64,000 bases of DNA from Bradyrhizobium ontarionense (GCF_021088345.1 NZ_CP088156.1:1736001-1800000); one strand, 5' to 3'. Positions 9,154 through 18,835 are shown, counted from the stretch's first letter. A program made the numbers and translations. Notes: generated by a model from the letters alone, not told the origin.

Positions 9154-9247
9154 GGAGACGTGGCCGAGTGGCTGAAGGCGGCGGTTTGCTAAACCGTTAT
9201 AGGGTTGTAAAGCCCTATCGAGGGTTCGAATCCCTCCGTCTCCGCCA
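9154..9247 (+). tRNA. tRNA-Ser (anticodon GCT)
   Basis: A class II tRNA. The acceptor arm GGAGACG (9154-9160) pairs with CGTCTCC (9237-9243), then discriminator G and encoded CCA at 9245-9247. The D-arm text GGCCGAGTGGCTGAAGG is serine-like. The anticodon loop TTGCTAA gives GCT at 9188-9190, which reads AGC/AGU codons. A long variable arm follows, then the T-arm GAGGGTTCGAATCCCTC. No duplicate of the 3' end was noticed in the window, so there is no sign here that it serves as an integration site. Confidence 0.97.
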
Positions 9248-9645
9248 GCCTCTACAGAACTGCGAGCGCCGCCAGTGAGCGGTTTACGCTTGAAATCGTA
9301 GCCAGCGCCCGAGCGGGCTGCGCTTCGAACTGCGGATGCGGACGCCTTATGGTGTGACGCCCGGGCTCGGCCTGGTTCACCTTGCAGCCTTCGATACGTC
9401 CGACATCGCGCGTTCGTCGCAAACACTGGCTGACCAGCGCAGCATATCTCAGGACGGACGGCACCGCGAGCGCTGTGCCGCGGTACGCGTTCCTGATCTG
9501 GGCTGCCCGTCCCGGTCCCGACCTTCATTCGATAACCGACGCTCGTCGGGCATCACGATTTCGGTGTCGTGCCCGGAGCCACCTTTGCGCATGTCCACTC
9601 CTTGGCGCAGAGCCGATGTCTACGAATCATCTGAGAAGCGAGCTG
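9248..9645. other. intergenic region downstream of tRNA-Ser
   Basis: No gene is supported in these roughly 400 bases. Open frames are short or are shadows and lack recognisable motifs. It separates the tRNA from the AraC-type gene. Confidence 0.45.
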
Positions 9646-10473
9646 TCAGATCTCCGGGCCGGCATGCCGGCCGGCATGTCGCTCCGCCATGTACCTGCCC
9701 GGAGAGGCGCCGAGCGTCTTGCGGAACATCGTCACGAAGCTCGTCACGCTCTCATAGCCGAGGTCGGCGGCCACCTGTTGAACCGACGCGCCGCCGGCCA
9801 GCCATTGTCCAGCAAGCACGACGCCGAGTTGCTGGCGCCAACGTCCGAAGCTCATCCCTGTCTCGCGTCTGATCAGCCGCACGAGCGTCCGCCCGCTCAG
9901 GCCGGTTTGCTTCGCCCAGCCCTCCAGCGAGCCACGCTGCGACGGTGCGGCCATCATGAGGTCGATCAAGGCGCGCAGCCGCGCGTCGGCAGGCACCGGC
10001 AGATGCAAATGCTCGACCTCGGCGGCAGCGATCTCGTCGAGCAGCACCGCTATCAACCGCGAATTCGCGCTGCCCTCATCGTAGAGGAGCGGCAGGCTGG
10101 CGGCGCGGACGAGCAGTTCGCGCAGTAACGGCTTCACCGAGACGGTGCAGCAGCGCCGGGGCAGGCGCGCGTCGACATCGGGAGCGACGAACGCGCTATA
10201 GCCTTCCAGCGAGCCGGTCGCCTTGATGGCGTGGAGCGCGCCCCCGGGTATCCAAATGGCGCTCTGGGGCGGGACGACCCAAAATCCACCCTCCACCTGG
10301 CAACTGAGCGCGCCGCGCTGAACGAGCAGAATCTGGCCCTTGGCATGCCGATGCATGTCGAGCTCGATCGTGCCGATCCCGTTCGACGCGATACCGTAGG
10401 TGACCACAGGGCGCGCGACCTCATCCGGCTCGATCCAGTCGGACGCGACTGAGGTGTCTGTCAGAATAGGCAT
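9646..10473 (-). CDS. AraC-family transcriptional regulator with N-terminal cupin
   Basis: A 275-residue regulator. An N-terminal cupin-like sensor (about 1-160) has DMHRHAKGQILLVQRG and the proline-rich turn VVPPQSAIWIPGGALHAI. The C-terminal AraC/XylS double helix-turn-helix (about 170-265) has LEGWAKQTGLSGRTLVRLIR and VAADLGYESVTSFVTMFRK, then the signature GASPGRY. It is divergent from the O-methyltransferase pseudogene, with about 145 bp between the start codons, so that gene was probably its target. The ligand is unknown. The C-terminal tail is rich in His and Gly. Confidence 0.88.
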   Translation of the reverse strand: MPILTDTSVASDWIEPDEVARPVVTYGIASNGIGTIELDMHRHAKGQILLVQRGALSCQVEGGFWVVPPQSAIWIPGGALHAIKATGSLEGYSAFVAPDVDARLPRRCCTVSVKPLLRELLVRAASLPLLYDEGSANSRLIAVLLDEIAAAEVEHLHLPVPADARLRALIDLMMAAPSQRGSLEGWAKQTGLSGRTLVRLIRRETGMSFGRWRQQLGVVLAGQWLAGGASVQQVAADLGYESVTSFVTMFRKTLGASPGRYMAERHAGRHAGPEI

Positions 10474-10617
10474 AGTTCGATTTTATAGACGTCTGGCGCA
10501 AATGGATAATAATCTGTCCAGGCTTCGTAATGACGCCAGGGCGACCTCCCGTTATCCCCAGCCCCACGGACCGGTCGAGGCCGACATCGCCTCGACCCCT
10601 TACGACAAGGGGCTTTC

Positions 10618-11314
10618 ATGACGTTACTGAGCAATGGGCGCGTCGCCGAGACGCTCGACAGACTTCACGCGGATGCGGATGCGGCGGATCGCGACTTCAT
10701 GGCCGAGGTCACGGCGCAGCTCGGGGCGTCCGGTGACACGATCGAAGATGCGGCCGCCAATCTGGTCGCCGAGGAGCGGGTGAGCTACCGGACGACGTAC
10801 CGTGGTCACGCCAATCATTTCCTGGCCGTATCGCCAGCCTATGGCCGGTTCCTCTACGCCATCGCGCGTGCGCGCAGGGCGACCCGGATTGTCGAGTTCG
10901 GCACGTCGATGGGGATCTCGACGATCTATCTCGCGGCTGCACTTCGCGACAATGGCGGCGGAAAGCTGATCGGCTCCGAGCTCGAGCCCACGAAGGTTGC
11001 GCGGGCGCGAACCCATCTCGAAGCGGCGGACCTGGCCGATCTGGTGGAACTCCGCGAAGGCGACGCGCGGGAGACGCTGAAGGACGTTGGCGGCGAGGTT
11101 GATGCGCTCCTGATCGACGGCGCATTCTAGCTTTACCTGCCGGTGCTCAAGCTGATCGAGCCGCGATTGGCGTCTGGAGCTGCAATCCTCGGAGAGAATG
11201 CGTTCGCGCTGGACTATCTCGACTACGTCCGCAATCCCGCCAACGGCTATCTCTCGCAGCCGCTTGCCGTTCGACGAAGGTCGCGGCAACGAATTCACCG
11301 TGCGGGTCGCTTGA
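10618..11314 (+). pseudogene. O-methyltransferase pseudogene (nonsense codon plus frameshift)
   Basis: A class I SAM-dependent O-methyltransferase, caffeoyl-CoA/catechol OMT-like. The intact frame shows RIVEFGTSMGISTIYLA (motif I), LIGSELEPTKVARAR and VDALLIDGAF. An in-frame TAG at 11128-11130 stops it after 170 codons, right in the conserved DGAF-x-LYLPV stretch. The same frame then resumes with LYLPVLKLIEPRLASGAAILGENAF. A one-base insertion near 11264-11266 shifts the last segment; in the other frame the expected tail PFDEGRGNEFTVRVA and a TGA at 11312-11314 follow at once. Two independent lesions point to a decayed gene rather than one sequencing error. It was probably controlled by the divergent AraC gene. 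Confidence 0.85.
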
Positions 11315-11535
11315 GGGGCCGGCGCAGCGGACCGAAGGCCATGCTGAAGCGATATTGCTCACGGCCACCGTTCGTGACCCGCCAGTTCACGGTCTCCGCC
11401 AAGTCCCGGCGTGACCGATGCCGGCAACGCGGGGCATCCATCCTCGATGTCATTCTGACGGACCGGAGACATTGCCGGCATATGGGAAGCGGTGTCGTGC
11501 GGCAACTTTGCGCTTCGGAACAGCGCGCCGATCCG

Positions 11536-11889
11536 TCAGTCGAACAGGCTACGGCTCATATTGATGATGAAGGCCGCGGGAACGCCGATCACCGCGCCGA
11601 CGAAACCGTAGGCCAGCGCGCCCAACCACGCCGCCGCCCCGCCCGGCCCGATCAGCGCACCATAGAGCACGCCCAGCGCGCAGCAGCCGAGCGTCACGAT
11701 GATCAGCCGACGGTCGTTGACCGCCTCGGCGCGCAGCCTGCGCAGTTCGCGCCGGCTCTGCACATATGGCCCTGCCGGTTCGGTCGAGCCGCAACGCGGA
11801 CAGGAGATGGCGGTGAAGGAGACGCCCGCGCCACAATCGTGGCAGTTGATGAGCTCTCGCCGCTGATGTTGGTGTTTGGTCTGCCTCAC
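11536..11889 (-). CDS. small zinc-ribbon membrane protein
   Basis: A 117-residue protein with an N-terminal zinc ribbon of two CxxC pairs (CHDCG and CPRCG, residues about 16-34), a charged linker RRELRRLRAEA, and two predicted membrane helices: IIVTLGCCALGVLYGALI, and a second around WLGALAYGFVGAVIGVPAAF. The ribbon is likely cytoplasmic. No function can be named. The frame is intact and codon use looks normal. It stands alone between the pseudogene and the Sel1-like gene. Confidence 0.6.
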   Translation of the reverse strand: MRQTKHQHQRRELINCHDCGAGVSFTAISCPRCGSTEPAGPYVQSRRELRRLRAEAVNDRRLIIVTLGCCALGVLYGALIGPGGAAAWLGALAYGFVGAVIGVPAAFIINMSRSLFD

Positions 11890-12118
11890 GCGGGCGATTT
11901 AAGCGCTCGCCGGGCGGTCGACAAGAGACGTGGGCGACGCCCCACATCCGCAGGCCGTTTGCACGCGGAGCCATGACACACCTGCGACCACGGTGATGAC
12001 CGAGCGCATGCGCGGGCCAGCGATCCGGATGCCTTCCTGTCGGGCGCATGGGGTGCCCGGCAAATTCGGCAGGCTCACTTCTCCGCCCGCAACGACCGAT
12101 GCAAGAGCGGCGCTGGCC

Positions 12119-12385
12119 TCAACGCGCGGTCATCCAGGCGCGCGCCTCGCGCTGCGCGATCGCAATGTCGGCGTCCGACATCTGTTCGGCGACTTCACGG
12201 CGCATCGCCACCGCATCGACGCGTCCCCTGAGGGCGGCGAGATTGAACCATTTGTGCGCGGCGATCAGATCGACCAAACCGTCGCGGCCGCTCGCATGGA
12301 GCATGCCGAGATCGAACAGCACGTCGCCATTGGCGCCCTGCTCCGCGGTCGTCGCATCATCGAAATTGAGTTGTCCCTGAAACAT
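12119..12385 (-). CDS. small Sel1-repeat-like protein
   Basis: An 88-residue protein with one Sel1/TPR-like unit, LGMLHASGRDGLVDLIAAHK then WFNLAALRG, followed by the helix EVAEQMSDADIAIAQREAR. The start at ATG 12385 (MFQGQLNFDD) is chosen because GGAGAG sits 6 nt upstream; the longer frame adds 19 unlikely residues. Similar short Sel1-like proteins are, as I recall, common in Bradyrhizobium. Sel1 units act as protein-interaction scaffolds; the partner is unknown. Confidence 0.72.
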   Translation of the reverse strand: MFQGQLNFDDATTAEQGANGDVLFDLGMLHASGRDGLVDLIAAHKWFNLAALRGRVDAVAMRREVAEQMSDADIAIAQREARAWMTAR

Positions 12386-13190
12386 TGTCGCTCTCCTTCG
12401 CAAAGAGAGGCGGCTCGTGACCCGAGCACAGCCCCCGTCCAACTGTTCAACGCCTGGTTAGTCCCCGTGCCGTCTCGCGGCTTATGGGCGAAGGATGACC
12501 GATCAAGTTTGAAAGGCAGTTTAAACATCGTGCTGAAGGAAGCCTGAACACCGAACGCCCAATCGTCCGGGCTGCGGCATACTCGCTTGATTCCACTCTG
12601 GATTTTCGAAGCGTCAAAGAGCGGTTTACCGTTCTGTTTGGCAAACCCATAACCATCCGCGAAACACGCTGAAGCCGCACGCTGGAAGCGCACGGCACGC
12701 CGGGACGGCGGCCGGACCGAGACAGCGGGAGCCGACACGGCTGCGGTGTCGCTCGCGACGGCAGGCAGAACACCGCGCTACGGTCGAAGACTGCAGCAAG
12801 CGTGCGTGCGCCGGGCTGACCGGATATGGCGTTCAATGGAGGGAGGTAACGCGCATGCAAACGCCCGGGGGGCGTGGTGCTGGGGATCGAGGGCGTCGGC
12901 GAACACGTCAGGATCAGATCTCACCCTGGCTGTAGGCCGCTGGTGAGGTTGCAGACCGAATGACGATCTGCACCGAACGAAGAAATCCTGTTTCTTCTGC
13001 CGGACCGGTCCGCAGCGGCGAAGCCGCCTTGGAGTTCGATCCGACCGTTGACCTGATGTCTCGCCGACACCCTCTATCGTCGATTGGAGCTTCAGGAGAT
13101 CCGCCTCGCTCTCGAGGAGCTGCGCCGACCTAACGTTCCAACGACGTGCCGGCATCAGCTGCCGGACTCATCTCGCAGGGACTGCGAGAG
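12386..13190. other. intergenic region, no gene recognised
   Basis: About 800 bases without a supported gene. Several overlapping open frames exist on the minus strand, but none has a ribosome site with recognisable protein content. This could be eroded DNA, in keeping with the neighbouring pseudogene. Confidence 0.45.
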
Positions 13191-13295
13191 TTACTTCTTC
13201 TTGGCGACCTTCTTGGTCTTCTTGGCAGTCTTCTTCGCCGCGGTCTTCGCGACCTTCTTCACTGCCTTCTTCGCCTTCTTCGCTTTCTTGGCCAT
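13191..13295 (-). CDS. 34-residue Lys/Ala-rich histone-H1-like microprotein
   Basis: A very short basic protein made almost only of Lys and Ala with some Val and Thr (starts MAKKAKKAKKAVKKV, ends KKVAKKK). It resembles the eukaryotic H1/AlgP-type tail, and the tail of TopA in this same window. The start at ATG 13295 is supported by GGAGGG 5 nt upstream; the longer upstream frame is rejected. It probably binds nucleic acid. It is too short for standard gene callers and is isolated from other genes. Confidence 0.68.
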   Translation of the reverse strand: MAKKAKKAKKAVKKVAKTAAKKTAKKTKKVAKKK

Positions 13296-13759
13296 GTTGC
13301 CCTCCGATGTGAGATGGCTTAGTCGATGCGTGCACTCGGGAATCGAGATGCACTCCTCATCGATACACCAACGAGTGAAAAAAAACAGCTTCCGGCTTAA
13401 GGAAGTGTTGACAGGCGCGCGCGCGCTCGACTGACGCAACATGCGAAGCAGCGCGACGTTCGACTTCGAAATTGCGAGCGCACGCGCGCGCAAGGCCGAG
13501 CTTGCTACTCATCGACATTGCAAGAAAAGCCTACGCTGCAAGCATTTCATGAACTGCTGCAAGGCGCGCCGAAAGCGGCGGCGTCGGCGTTGCGACGCGC
13601 GGACTCACACGGCGAGCATGGCTCGCGGACTCTGAGTCGTAAATTTTGGCAACGAAAAAATTTTCATTGCACACACCGTCGTGCACGTTCGACCGCTCGC
13701 CAAAGGTGGCTTTTTTGCGAATCGCGCGCGGCGATTCGCGATCGTCGCTCTCAACGAGA
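13296..13759. other. intergenic region with a CpG-rich palindrome
   Basis: No gene is seen. It contains a short hairpin next to an A8 run (about 13378-13410, arms CTTCC/GGAAG), runs of alternating GCGC, and a perfect 9-bp palindrome GCGAATCGC/GCGATTCGC (13717-13725, 13731-13739; 5-nt loop) next to a T6 run. On the minus strand the A8 run reads as a T8 tail after the first hairpin, so that one may be a weak terminator. Confidence 0.4.
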
Positions 13760-13786
13760 AACGGCGCGCACCATGTGCGCGCCGTT
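13760..13786 (-). terminator. strong hairpin downstream of gatB, probable terminator
   Basis: Perfect 12-bp arms AACGGCGCGCAC (13760-13771) and GTGCGCGCCGTT (13775-13786) with a 3-nt loop lie 26 nt past the gatB stop. On the minus strand only a broken T tract (TTTCTCGTT) follows, so termination may be partial. Confidence 0.65.
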
Positions 13787-13811
13787 GGAACGAAGACGAG
13801 AGATCGTCGTT

Positions 13812-15290
13812 TCAGATGCCAAGCTTGCCCTTCAGGAGATCGTTGACGGCCTGCGGATTGGCCTTGCCGCCCGACGACTTCATCACCTGGCCGACGAACC
13901 AACCGACGAGCTGCGGCTTTGCTTTCGCCTGTTCGACCTTCTCCGGATTGGCGGCGATGATCTCGTCGACGACCTTCTCGATCGCGCCGAGATCGGTGAC
14001 CTGCTTCATGCCGCGGCTCTCGACCAGCGCGCGCGGATCGCCGCCCTCGATCCAGACGATCTCGAACAGATCCTTGGCGATCTTGCCGGAGATGGTGCCC
14101 TCGCCGATCAGCGCGACGATGGCGGCGAGCTGGGTTGCCGACACCGGCGAGGACGCGATGTCGCGGCCCTCCTTGTTCAGCCGCCCGAACAGCTCGTTGA
14201 TGACCCAGTTGGCGGCGAGCTTGCCGTCGCGCGCCCGGTCGGACAGCGCTTCAAGCACGCTCTCATAGAACGCCGCGCTCTCGCGCTCGGCCACCAGCAC
14301 CGCGGCATCATAGGGCGAGAGGCCGAAATCGGTGATGAAGCGCGCCTTCTTCTGGTCTGGAAGCTCCGGCAACCCGGCCTTCAACTCGTCGACGAAGGCC
14401 TGGCTGAACTCGAGCGGCAGCAGGTCCGGGTCCGGGAAATAACGGTAATCATGCGCCTCCTCCTTGGAGCGCATCGACCGCGTCTCGCCCTTGTTGGGGT
14501 CGTACAGCCGCGTCTCCTGCTCGATCGCGCCGCCGTCCTCGATGATCTCGATCTGGCGCCGCGCCTCGTGCTCGATCGCCTGGCCGATGAAGTTGATCGA
14601 GTTCATGTTCTTGATCTCGCAGCGGGTGCCGAGCGGTCCGCCCGGCTTGCGCACGGAGACGTTGACGTCGGCGCGCAAGCTTCCCTTCTCCATGTCGCCG
14701 TCGCAGGTGCCGAGATAGCGCAGGATCGAGCGCAGCTTGGTGACATAGGCCTTGGCCTGCTCGGCATCGCGGATGTCGGGCTTGGAGACGATCTCCATCA
14801 GCGCGACGCCGCAGCGGTTGAGGTCGACATGGGATAGGCTGGGCGACTGGTCGTGCAGCAGCTTGCCGGCGTCCTGCTCCAGATGCAGGCGCTCGATGCC
14901 GATGGTGGCGCTCCTGCCGCCCTCGAGCTCGACGGTGATCTCGCCCTCGCCAACCACCGGCGACTTGTACTGGCTGATCTGGTAGCCCTGCGGCGAGTCG
15001 GGATAGAAATAGTTCTTGCGGTCGAACACCGAGCGCCGATTGATCTGGGCGTTGAGCCCGAGCCCGGTGCGCACCGCCTGACGGACGCATTCCTCGTTGA
15101 TCACGGGCAGCATGCCCGGCATCGCGGCATCGACCAGCGAGACATGGCTGTTCGGATCGCCGCCGAACGCGGTCGCGGCACCGGAGAACAGTTTCGACCT
15201 TGAGGTCACCTGGGCATGGACCTCCATGCCGATCACGACTTCCCAATCGCCGGTGGCGCCCTTGATCAGCTTGCCGCTGGTTGCCGTCAT
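13812..15290 (-). CDS. gatB: Asp-tRNA(Asn)/Glu-tRNA(Gln) amidotransferase subunit B
   Basis: A 492-residue GatB, the subunit that binds misacylated tRNA, phosphorylates the Glu/Asp side chain and passes it to GatA-derived ammonia. The N-terminal catalytic cradle starts [20 protein letters not shown], with the family stretches [20 protein letters not shown] and [18 protein letters not shown]. The C-terminal YqeY-like tail domain covers about the last 150 residues and ends [11 protein letters not shown]. Length is normal. It is the last gene of the gatC/77-codon/gatA/98-codon/gatB operon on the minus strand, 6 bp after the 98-codon gene. Confidence 0.97.
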   Translation of the reverse strand: MTATSGKLIKGATGDWEVVIGMEVHAQVTSRSKLFSGAATAFGGDPNSHVSLVDAAMPGMLPVINEECVRQAVRTGLGLNAQINRRSVFDRKNYFYPDSPQGYQISQYKSPVVGEGEITVELEGGRSATIGIERLHLEQDAGKLLHDQSPSLSHVDLNRCGVALMEIVSKPDIRDAEQAKAYVTKLRSILRYLGTCDGDMEKGSLRADVNVSVRKPGGPLGTRCEIKNMNSINFIGQAIEHEARRQIEIIEDGGAIEQETRLYDPNKGETRSMRSKEEAHDYRYFPDPDLLPLEFSQAFVDELKAGLPELPDQKKARFITDFGLSPYDAAVLVAERESAAFYESVLEALSDRARDGKLAANWVINELFGRLNKEGRDIASSPVSATQLAAIVALIGEGTISGKIAKDLFEIVWIEGGDPRALVESRGMKQVTDLGAIEKVVDEIIAANPEKVEQAKAKPQLVGWFVGQVMKSSGGKANPQAVNDLLKGKLGI

Positions 15291-15296
15291 GGCCCT

Positions 15297-15593
15297 CTAT
15301 CTCCCAAGCAGTGCGGAGGCGATCCGCTCCCATTCGATATCCAGCGCATCGGTCGCGACCGGCTGGCCCGCCTGGCGGTACCAATAGGACGCGTTGCCGA
15401 GATCGCCCTCGACCCGGTGCAGATGCGCGTGCACCCAGGCTGCATCGCGGCCGGACTCGTCCTGAACGATGCGATGTGCCTGGTCCCAGTCGCCCTTCGC
15501 CAGCCACCACAGGCCGGCAAGAGGCGGCGCATGTTCCTTCGCGGGCGCGTCGCCCGCGAGACTTGCCTTGAACGTGGTGACGCTCACCACCAC
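15297..15593 (-). CDS. hypothetical 98-residue protein between gatA and gatB
   Basis: This small gene overlaps the 3' end of gatA by 10 bp and ends 6 bp before gatB, so it is translated within the gat operon. The start is probably one of several GTG codons at 15593-15587. The sequence has a TPR-like helical pattern: [20 protein letters not shown], then [20 protein letters not shown]. No catalytic motif is seen. Its position suggests a role linked to amidotransferase assembly, but this is inference from context only. Confidence 0.75.
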   Translation of the reverse strand: MVVSVTTFKASLAGDAPAKEHAPPLAGLWWLAKGDWDQAHRIVQDESGRDAAWVHAHLHRVEGDLGNASYWYRQAGQPVATDALDIEWERIASALLGR

Positions 15594-17059
15594 CGGACCG
15601 GCGTGAAACGTCCCGCCGCCTGCTCGATCACCTCGCCGAGCGAGAACAAGGTCTCTTCATCGAAGGGGCGGCCGATCAGCTGCAGGCCGAGCGGCAGACC
15701 CTGCGCGTCCTTGCCGGCGGGCACCGCGATGCCCGGCAGGCCCGCCATGTTCACCGTCACGGTGAAGATGTCGTTGAGATACATCTCGACCGGATCGGCG
15801 CCGCCCTTCTCGCCGATGCCGAAGGCGGCCGACGGCGTCGCGGGGGTGAGGATCGCGGAGATGCCCTTGGCGAAGCAGTCCTCGAAATCCTTCTTGATCA
15901 GGGTGCGGACCTTCTGCGCCCGGAGATAATAGGCGTCGTAATAGCCGGCCGACAGCACATAGGTGCCGATCATGACGCGGCGGCGCACCTCAGGCCCGAA
16001 TCCCTCGGCACGGGTGTTCTCGTACAGCTCGCCGATGGACTTCCCGGGCACGCGCAGTCCGTAGCGGACGCCATCGTAGCGGGCGAGGTTCGACGAGGCT
16101 TCCGCCGGCGCCACGATGTAATAGGCCGGCAGCGCATATTTGGTGTGCGGCAGCGACACCTCGACGAGCTCGGCGCCGGCCGCCTTCAGCCAGGCCGCGC
16201 CTTCGCTCCAGAGCTTCTCGATCTCGGCCGGCATGCCGTCGAGCCGGTACTCCTTGGGGATGCCGATCTTCATGCCCTTCACCGACTTGCCGATCGCGGC
16301 CTCGTAGTCCGGCACGGGGATGTCGACCGAGGTGGTGTCCTTCGGGTCGTGCCCTGCCATCGAGCGCAGCAGGATCGCGGCATCGCGGGTCGAGCGCGCG
16401 ATCGGGCCGGCCTGGTCGAGCGACGAGGCAAAGGCGACGACGCCCCAGCGCGAGCAGCGGCCATAGGTCGGCTTGATGCCGACGGTCGCCGTGAACGCCG
16501 CCGGCTGGCGGATCGAGCCGCCGGTGTCGGTCGCCGTCGCGCCCATGCAGAGCAGCGCCGCCACCGCCGAGGCCGAGCCGCCGGACGAGCCGCCCGGCAC
16601 GAGCGTCGTGTTGGAGCCTTCGCGGCGCCACGGATTGCCAACCGGGCCGAAGCACGAGGTCTCGTTGGACGACCCCATCGCGAACTCGTCATTGTTGAGC
16701 TTGCCGAGCATGACCGCTCCGTCGCGCCACAGCTGCGAGGTCACGGTCGATTCGTAAGTCGGTACGAAATTGCCGAGGATCTTCGAGCAGGCCGTGGTGC
16801 GGACACCCCTCGTTGCGAACAGGTCCTTGATCCCGAGTGGAATCCCGGCCAACGGCCCGCCCTCGCCCTTGCTGATCTTGGCGTCGGCGTCGCGCGCCAT
16901 CGCGCGCGCCTGATCCGGCGTCTCCATCACGAAGGCGTTGAGCGCCCGCGCCTGCTCGATCGCCTCGAGATGGGCGTCGGTCAGCTCGAGCGACGTGAAG
17001 GTCTTGCTCTCCAGACCCTTGCGGGCCTCGGCGAGCATCAGTGAAGTCAAATCGGTCAT
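15584..17059 (-). CDS. gatA: Asp-tRNA(Asn)/Glu-tRNA(Gln) amidotransferase subunit A
   Basis: A 491-residue amidase-signature glutaminase that releases ammonia from glutamine for the GatB reaction. The Ser-cisSer-Lys triad is intact: Lys78 in PLGIKDLF, the cis-Ser in [13 protein letters not shown] (about 158-159) and the nucleophile Ser182 in [11 protein letters not shown]. The start ATG overlaps the stop of the upstream 77-codon gene in an ATGA, which indicates translational coupling. Length and motifs are standard. Confidence 0.97.
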   Translation of the reverse strand: MTDLTSLMLAEARKGLESKTFTSLELTDAHLEAIEQARALNAFVMETPDQARAMARDADAKISKGEGGPLAGIPLGIKDLFATRGVRTTACSKILGNFVPTYESTVTSQLWRDGAVMLGKLNNDEFAMGSSNETSCFGPVGNPWRREGSNTTLVPGGSSGGSASAVAALLCMGATATDTGGSIRQPAAFTATVGIKPTYGRCSRWGVVAFASSLDQAGPIARSTRDAAILLRSMAGHDPKDTTSVDIPVPDYEAAIGKSVKGMKIGIPKEYRLDGMPAEIEKLWSEGAAWLKAAGAELVEVSLPHTKYALPAYYIVAPAEASSNLARYDGVRYGLRVPGKSIGELYENTRAEGFGPEVRRRVMIGTYVLSAGYYDAYYLRAQKVRTLIKKDFEDCFAKGISAILTPATPSAAFGIGEKGGADPVEMYLNDIFTVTVNMAGLPGIAVPAGKDAQGLPLGLQLIGRPFDEETLFSLGEVIEQAAGRFTPVRWW

Positions 17060-17289
17060 TTGTTGATCGGGCTGCAGAAGAACGGGGAAAGCGTCTTGTC
17101 GTCGGCCGGGTCGTCCGCGAAGAACTTGTTCTTCGCAGGCTTGGCCTTGTTGGCGTTGGCCGCTTCGAGCTGGTCGAGAATCTCGTTGACGGCCTTGTCC
17201 GGATCGGCGGCCTTGCCCTGCCGCTCCATCGCGTCGAGATAGTCCATATAGGCCTTGTAGGCCGCTTCATCGTCGCAGAGCAGGCACAT
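17056..17289 (-). CDS. hypothetical 77-residue protein between gatC and gatA
   Basis: A short acidic/helical protein beginning [20 protein letters not shown], with a CxxC pair at residues 2-5. It is followed by a charged region with [14 protein letters not shown] and ends FFCSPINK. Its stop overlaps the gatA start by 4 bp (ATGA). The N-terminal CxxC could bind a metal together with the late Cys. It has the codon use of its neighbours and is likely a real lineage-restricted gene of the gat operon. Function unknown. Confidence 0.75.
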   Translation of the reverse strand: MCLLCDDEAAYKAYMDYLDAMERQGKAADPDKAVNEILDQLEAANANKAKPAKNKFFADDPADDKTLSPFFCSPINK

Positions 17290-17359
17290 GGCTTTGGCTC
17301 GCTTGTCGGTTTGCGGAGCGGGTCACGCGCGATAGACGCACGCCATCCGGCTACCTGGG

Positions 17360-17647
17360 CTATTCCACGACCTTCGGCACCAGGAAGAAGTGGAGCTCGG
17401 TCGCCGGCGCGTTCTTGACGATGTCGTCGGCGATCTCGCCATCATTGACGACGTCCTGCCGCTTCTTCATCGCCATCGGGGTCACCGAGGTCATCGGCTC
17501 GACACCCTCGACATTGACCTCCGACAGCTGCTCGACGAAGGCCAGCATCGCATTGAGCTCGCCCTGCAGATGCGGGACCTCGGCGTCAGTGACAGCGATC
17601 CGCGCCAATTGCGCGATCCGGCGAACGGTGGCGGCATCGACCGACAT
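17360..17647 (-). CDS. gatC: Asp-tRNA(Asn)/Glu-tRNA(Gln) amidotransferase subunit C
   Basis: A 95-residue GatC, the belt that holds GatA and GatB together. The family pattern is clear: [56 protein letters not shown] and the C-terminal [17 protein letters not shown]. Start at ATG 17647 (MSVDAATV); the longer frame upstream is not typical. It is the first gene of the gat operon, 70 bp before the 77-codon gene. Confidence 0.96.
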   Translation of the reverse strand: MSVDAATVRRIAQLARIAVTDAEVPHLQGELNAMLAFVEQLSEVNVEGVEPMTSVTPMAMKKRQDVVNDGEIADDIVKNAPATELHFFLVPKVVE

Positions 17648-17755
17648 TATATAGGGCCTCACAGGACAAGGTGAACCCGCCCTATAGCAGAGGCCGCTTT
17701 CGCGCCGCAACCGGCAGCCGTTGGACTTTCCTGGGGCAACGCCCCGGCCGAGCCG

Positions 17756-18832
17756 TCACCCCGCCATCCACCGCAGGCGCGTCAGAGCCTGTTCGGCGAG
17801 CGTCCGCGTCAGCTCGGCGGCCGGCACCTCACGGCCCAGCGGCAGTGCCTGCCCGGCCCAGAGATTGGTGAAATCGACCCTTCCCTGCTTCTCCGCGGCG
17901 GCCTTGAGCGGGCCGAGCGCGGTCGCGGCATGCGGAAACGCCGGTGCATCCGGCGAGATCGGCCCGACCTCGCGCATCACCCGGTTGGCGACGCCGCGGG
18001 CGAGCCGGCCGGTCATCACGTTGGTGATGACGGTCGATTCGTCGTCGGCCGCTGCGAGCGCGGCGCGCGCGGGAACGCTGACCTTGGATTCGGGGCAGCG
18101 CAGAAAGGCGCTGCCGACCTGCACGCCGGATGCACCGAGCGCGAACGCGGCGGCAATGCCACGCCCATCGGCGATGCCGCCTGCCGCGATCACCGGCAGC
18201 TTCACCGCATCCACTATCTGCGGCACCAAGGCGAAGGTGCCGACCTGCTCGGCAAGCTTGTCGGTCAGGAACATGCCGCGATGGCCACCGGCCTCCGCTC
18301 CTTGCGCGATGATGACGTCGGCGCCGTTCTGCTCCAGCCACACCGCCTCGCGGACGACGGTTGCCGAGGCCATCACGACCGCGCCCGTCGCCTTCACGCG
18401 CGCGAGCAGTTCGGGCTCGGGCAGGCCAAAATGGAAGCTGACGATCTCGGGCTTCAGCTCCTCGACGACGGCGCACATCGCGGCATCGAACGGCGCGCGG
18501 TTGGCAGCCGTGATCGGAGCCGCTGGATCGACGCCGTACTCCTGATAATAGCTCGCGAGCCGCTGCTTCCAGCCGGCCTCGCTGATAGCATCGGCCTCGA
18601 CCGGCGTGTGGCAGAAGAAATTCAGGTTGATCGGCGCCGACACGCGCTGACGGATGATGTTGACCTGCTCGCGCGCCTTGTCTGCGCTCAGCATCGCGCA
18701 GGGCAGCGAGCCGAGCCCGCCACCTTGTGCGACCGCGATGACGAGATCGGCATCCATCACGCCAGCCATCGGCGCCAGGACGATCGGATGTTCGGTCTTG
18801 ACGAGATCGAGAAATTTACGATCGGGCCACAT
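17756..18832 (-). CDS. nitronate monooxygenase family protein (1)
   Basis: A 358-residue FMN-dependent TIM-barrel protein of the 2-nitropropane dioxygenase/nitronate monooxygenase family, oxidising alkyl nitronates to carbonyl products and nitrite. N-terminal HPIVLAPMAGVMDADLVIAV and GGGLGSLPCAM are typical, as are the phosphate-binding VIIAQGAEAGGHRGMF and AAGGIADGRGIAAAFALGA with GVQVGSAFL. It lies 3 bp after its paralogue (18836-19837), so the two are cotranscribed. Two different copies in one operon may form a heteromer or have different substrates. Confidence 0.9.
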   Translation of the reverse strand: MWPDRKFLDLVKTEHPIVLAPMAGVMDADLVIAVAQGGGLGSLPCAMLSADKAREQVNIIRQRVSAPINLNFFCHTPVEADAISEAGWKQRLASYYQEYGVDPAAPITAANRAPFDAAMCAVVEELKPEIVSFHFGLPEPELLARVKATGAVVMASATVVREAVWLEQNGADVIIAQGAEAGGHRGMFLTDKLAEQVGTFALVPQIVDAVKLPVIAAGGIADGRGIAAAFALGASGVQVGSAFLRCPESKVSVPARAALAAADDESTVITNVMTGRLARGVANRVMREVGPISPDAPAFPHAATALGPLKAAAEKQGRVDFTNLWAGQALPLGREVPAAELTRTLAEQALTRLRWMAG

Positions 18833-18835
18833 GGT

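Noticed and set aside
9154..9247. tRNA-Ser as an island integration site
   Set aside because: No integrase gene and no repeated 3' tRNA end were found downstream.
8566..9528. 320-codon minus-strand frame
   Set aside because: It reads across tRNA-Ser and the porin 3 leader; its middle is the tRNA translated in reverse, a known source of false genes.
13184..13434. Phe/Ala-rich plus-strand frame opposite the Lys/Ala microprotein
   Set aside because: It is the reverse complement of Lys codons (CTT/TTC runs), so hydrophobic by accident.
13717..13739. GCGAATCGC palindrome as terminator
   Set aside because: The T6 run precedes it on the plus strand and becomes an A run after it on the minus strand, so neither direction gives an intrinsic terminator.
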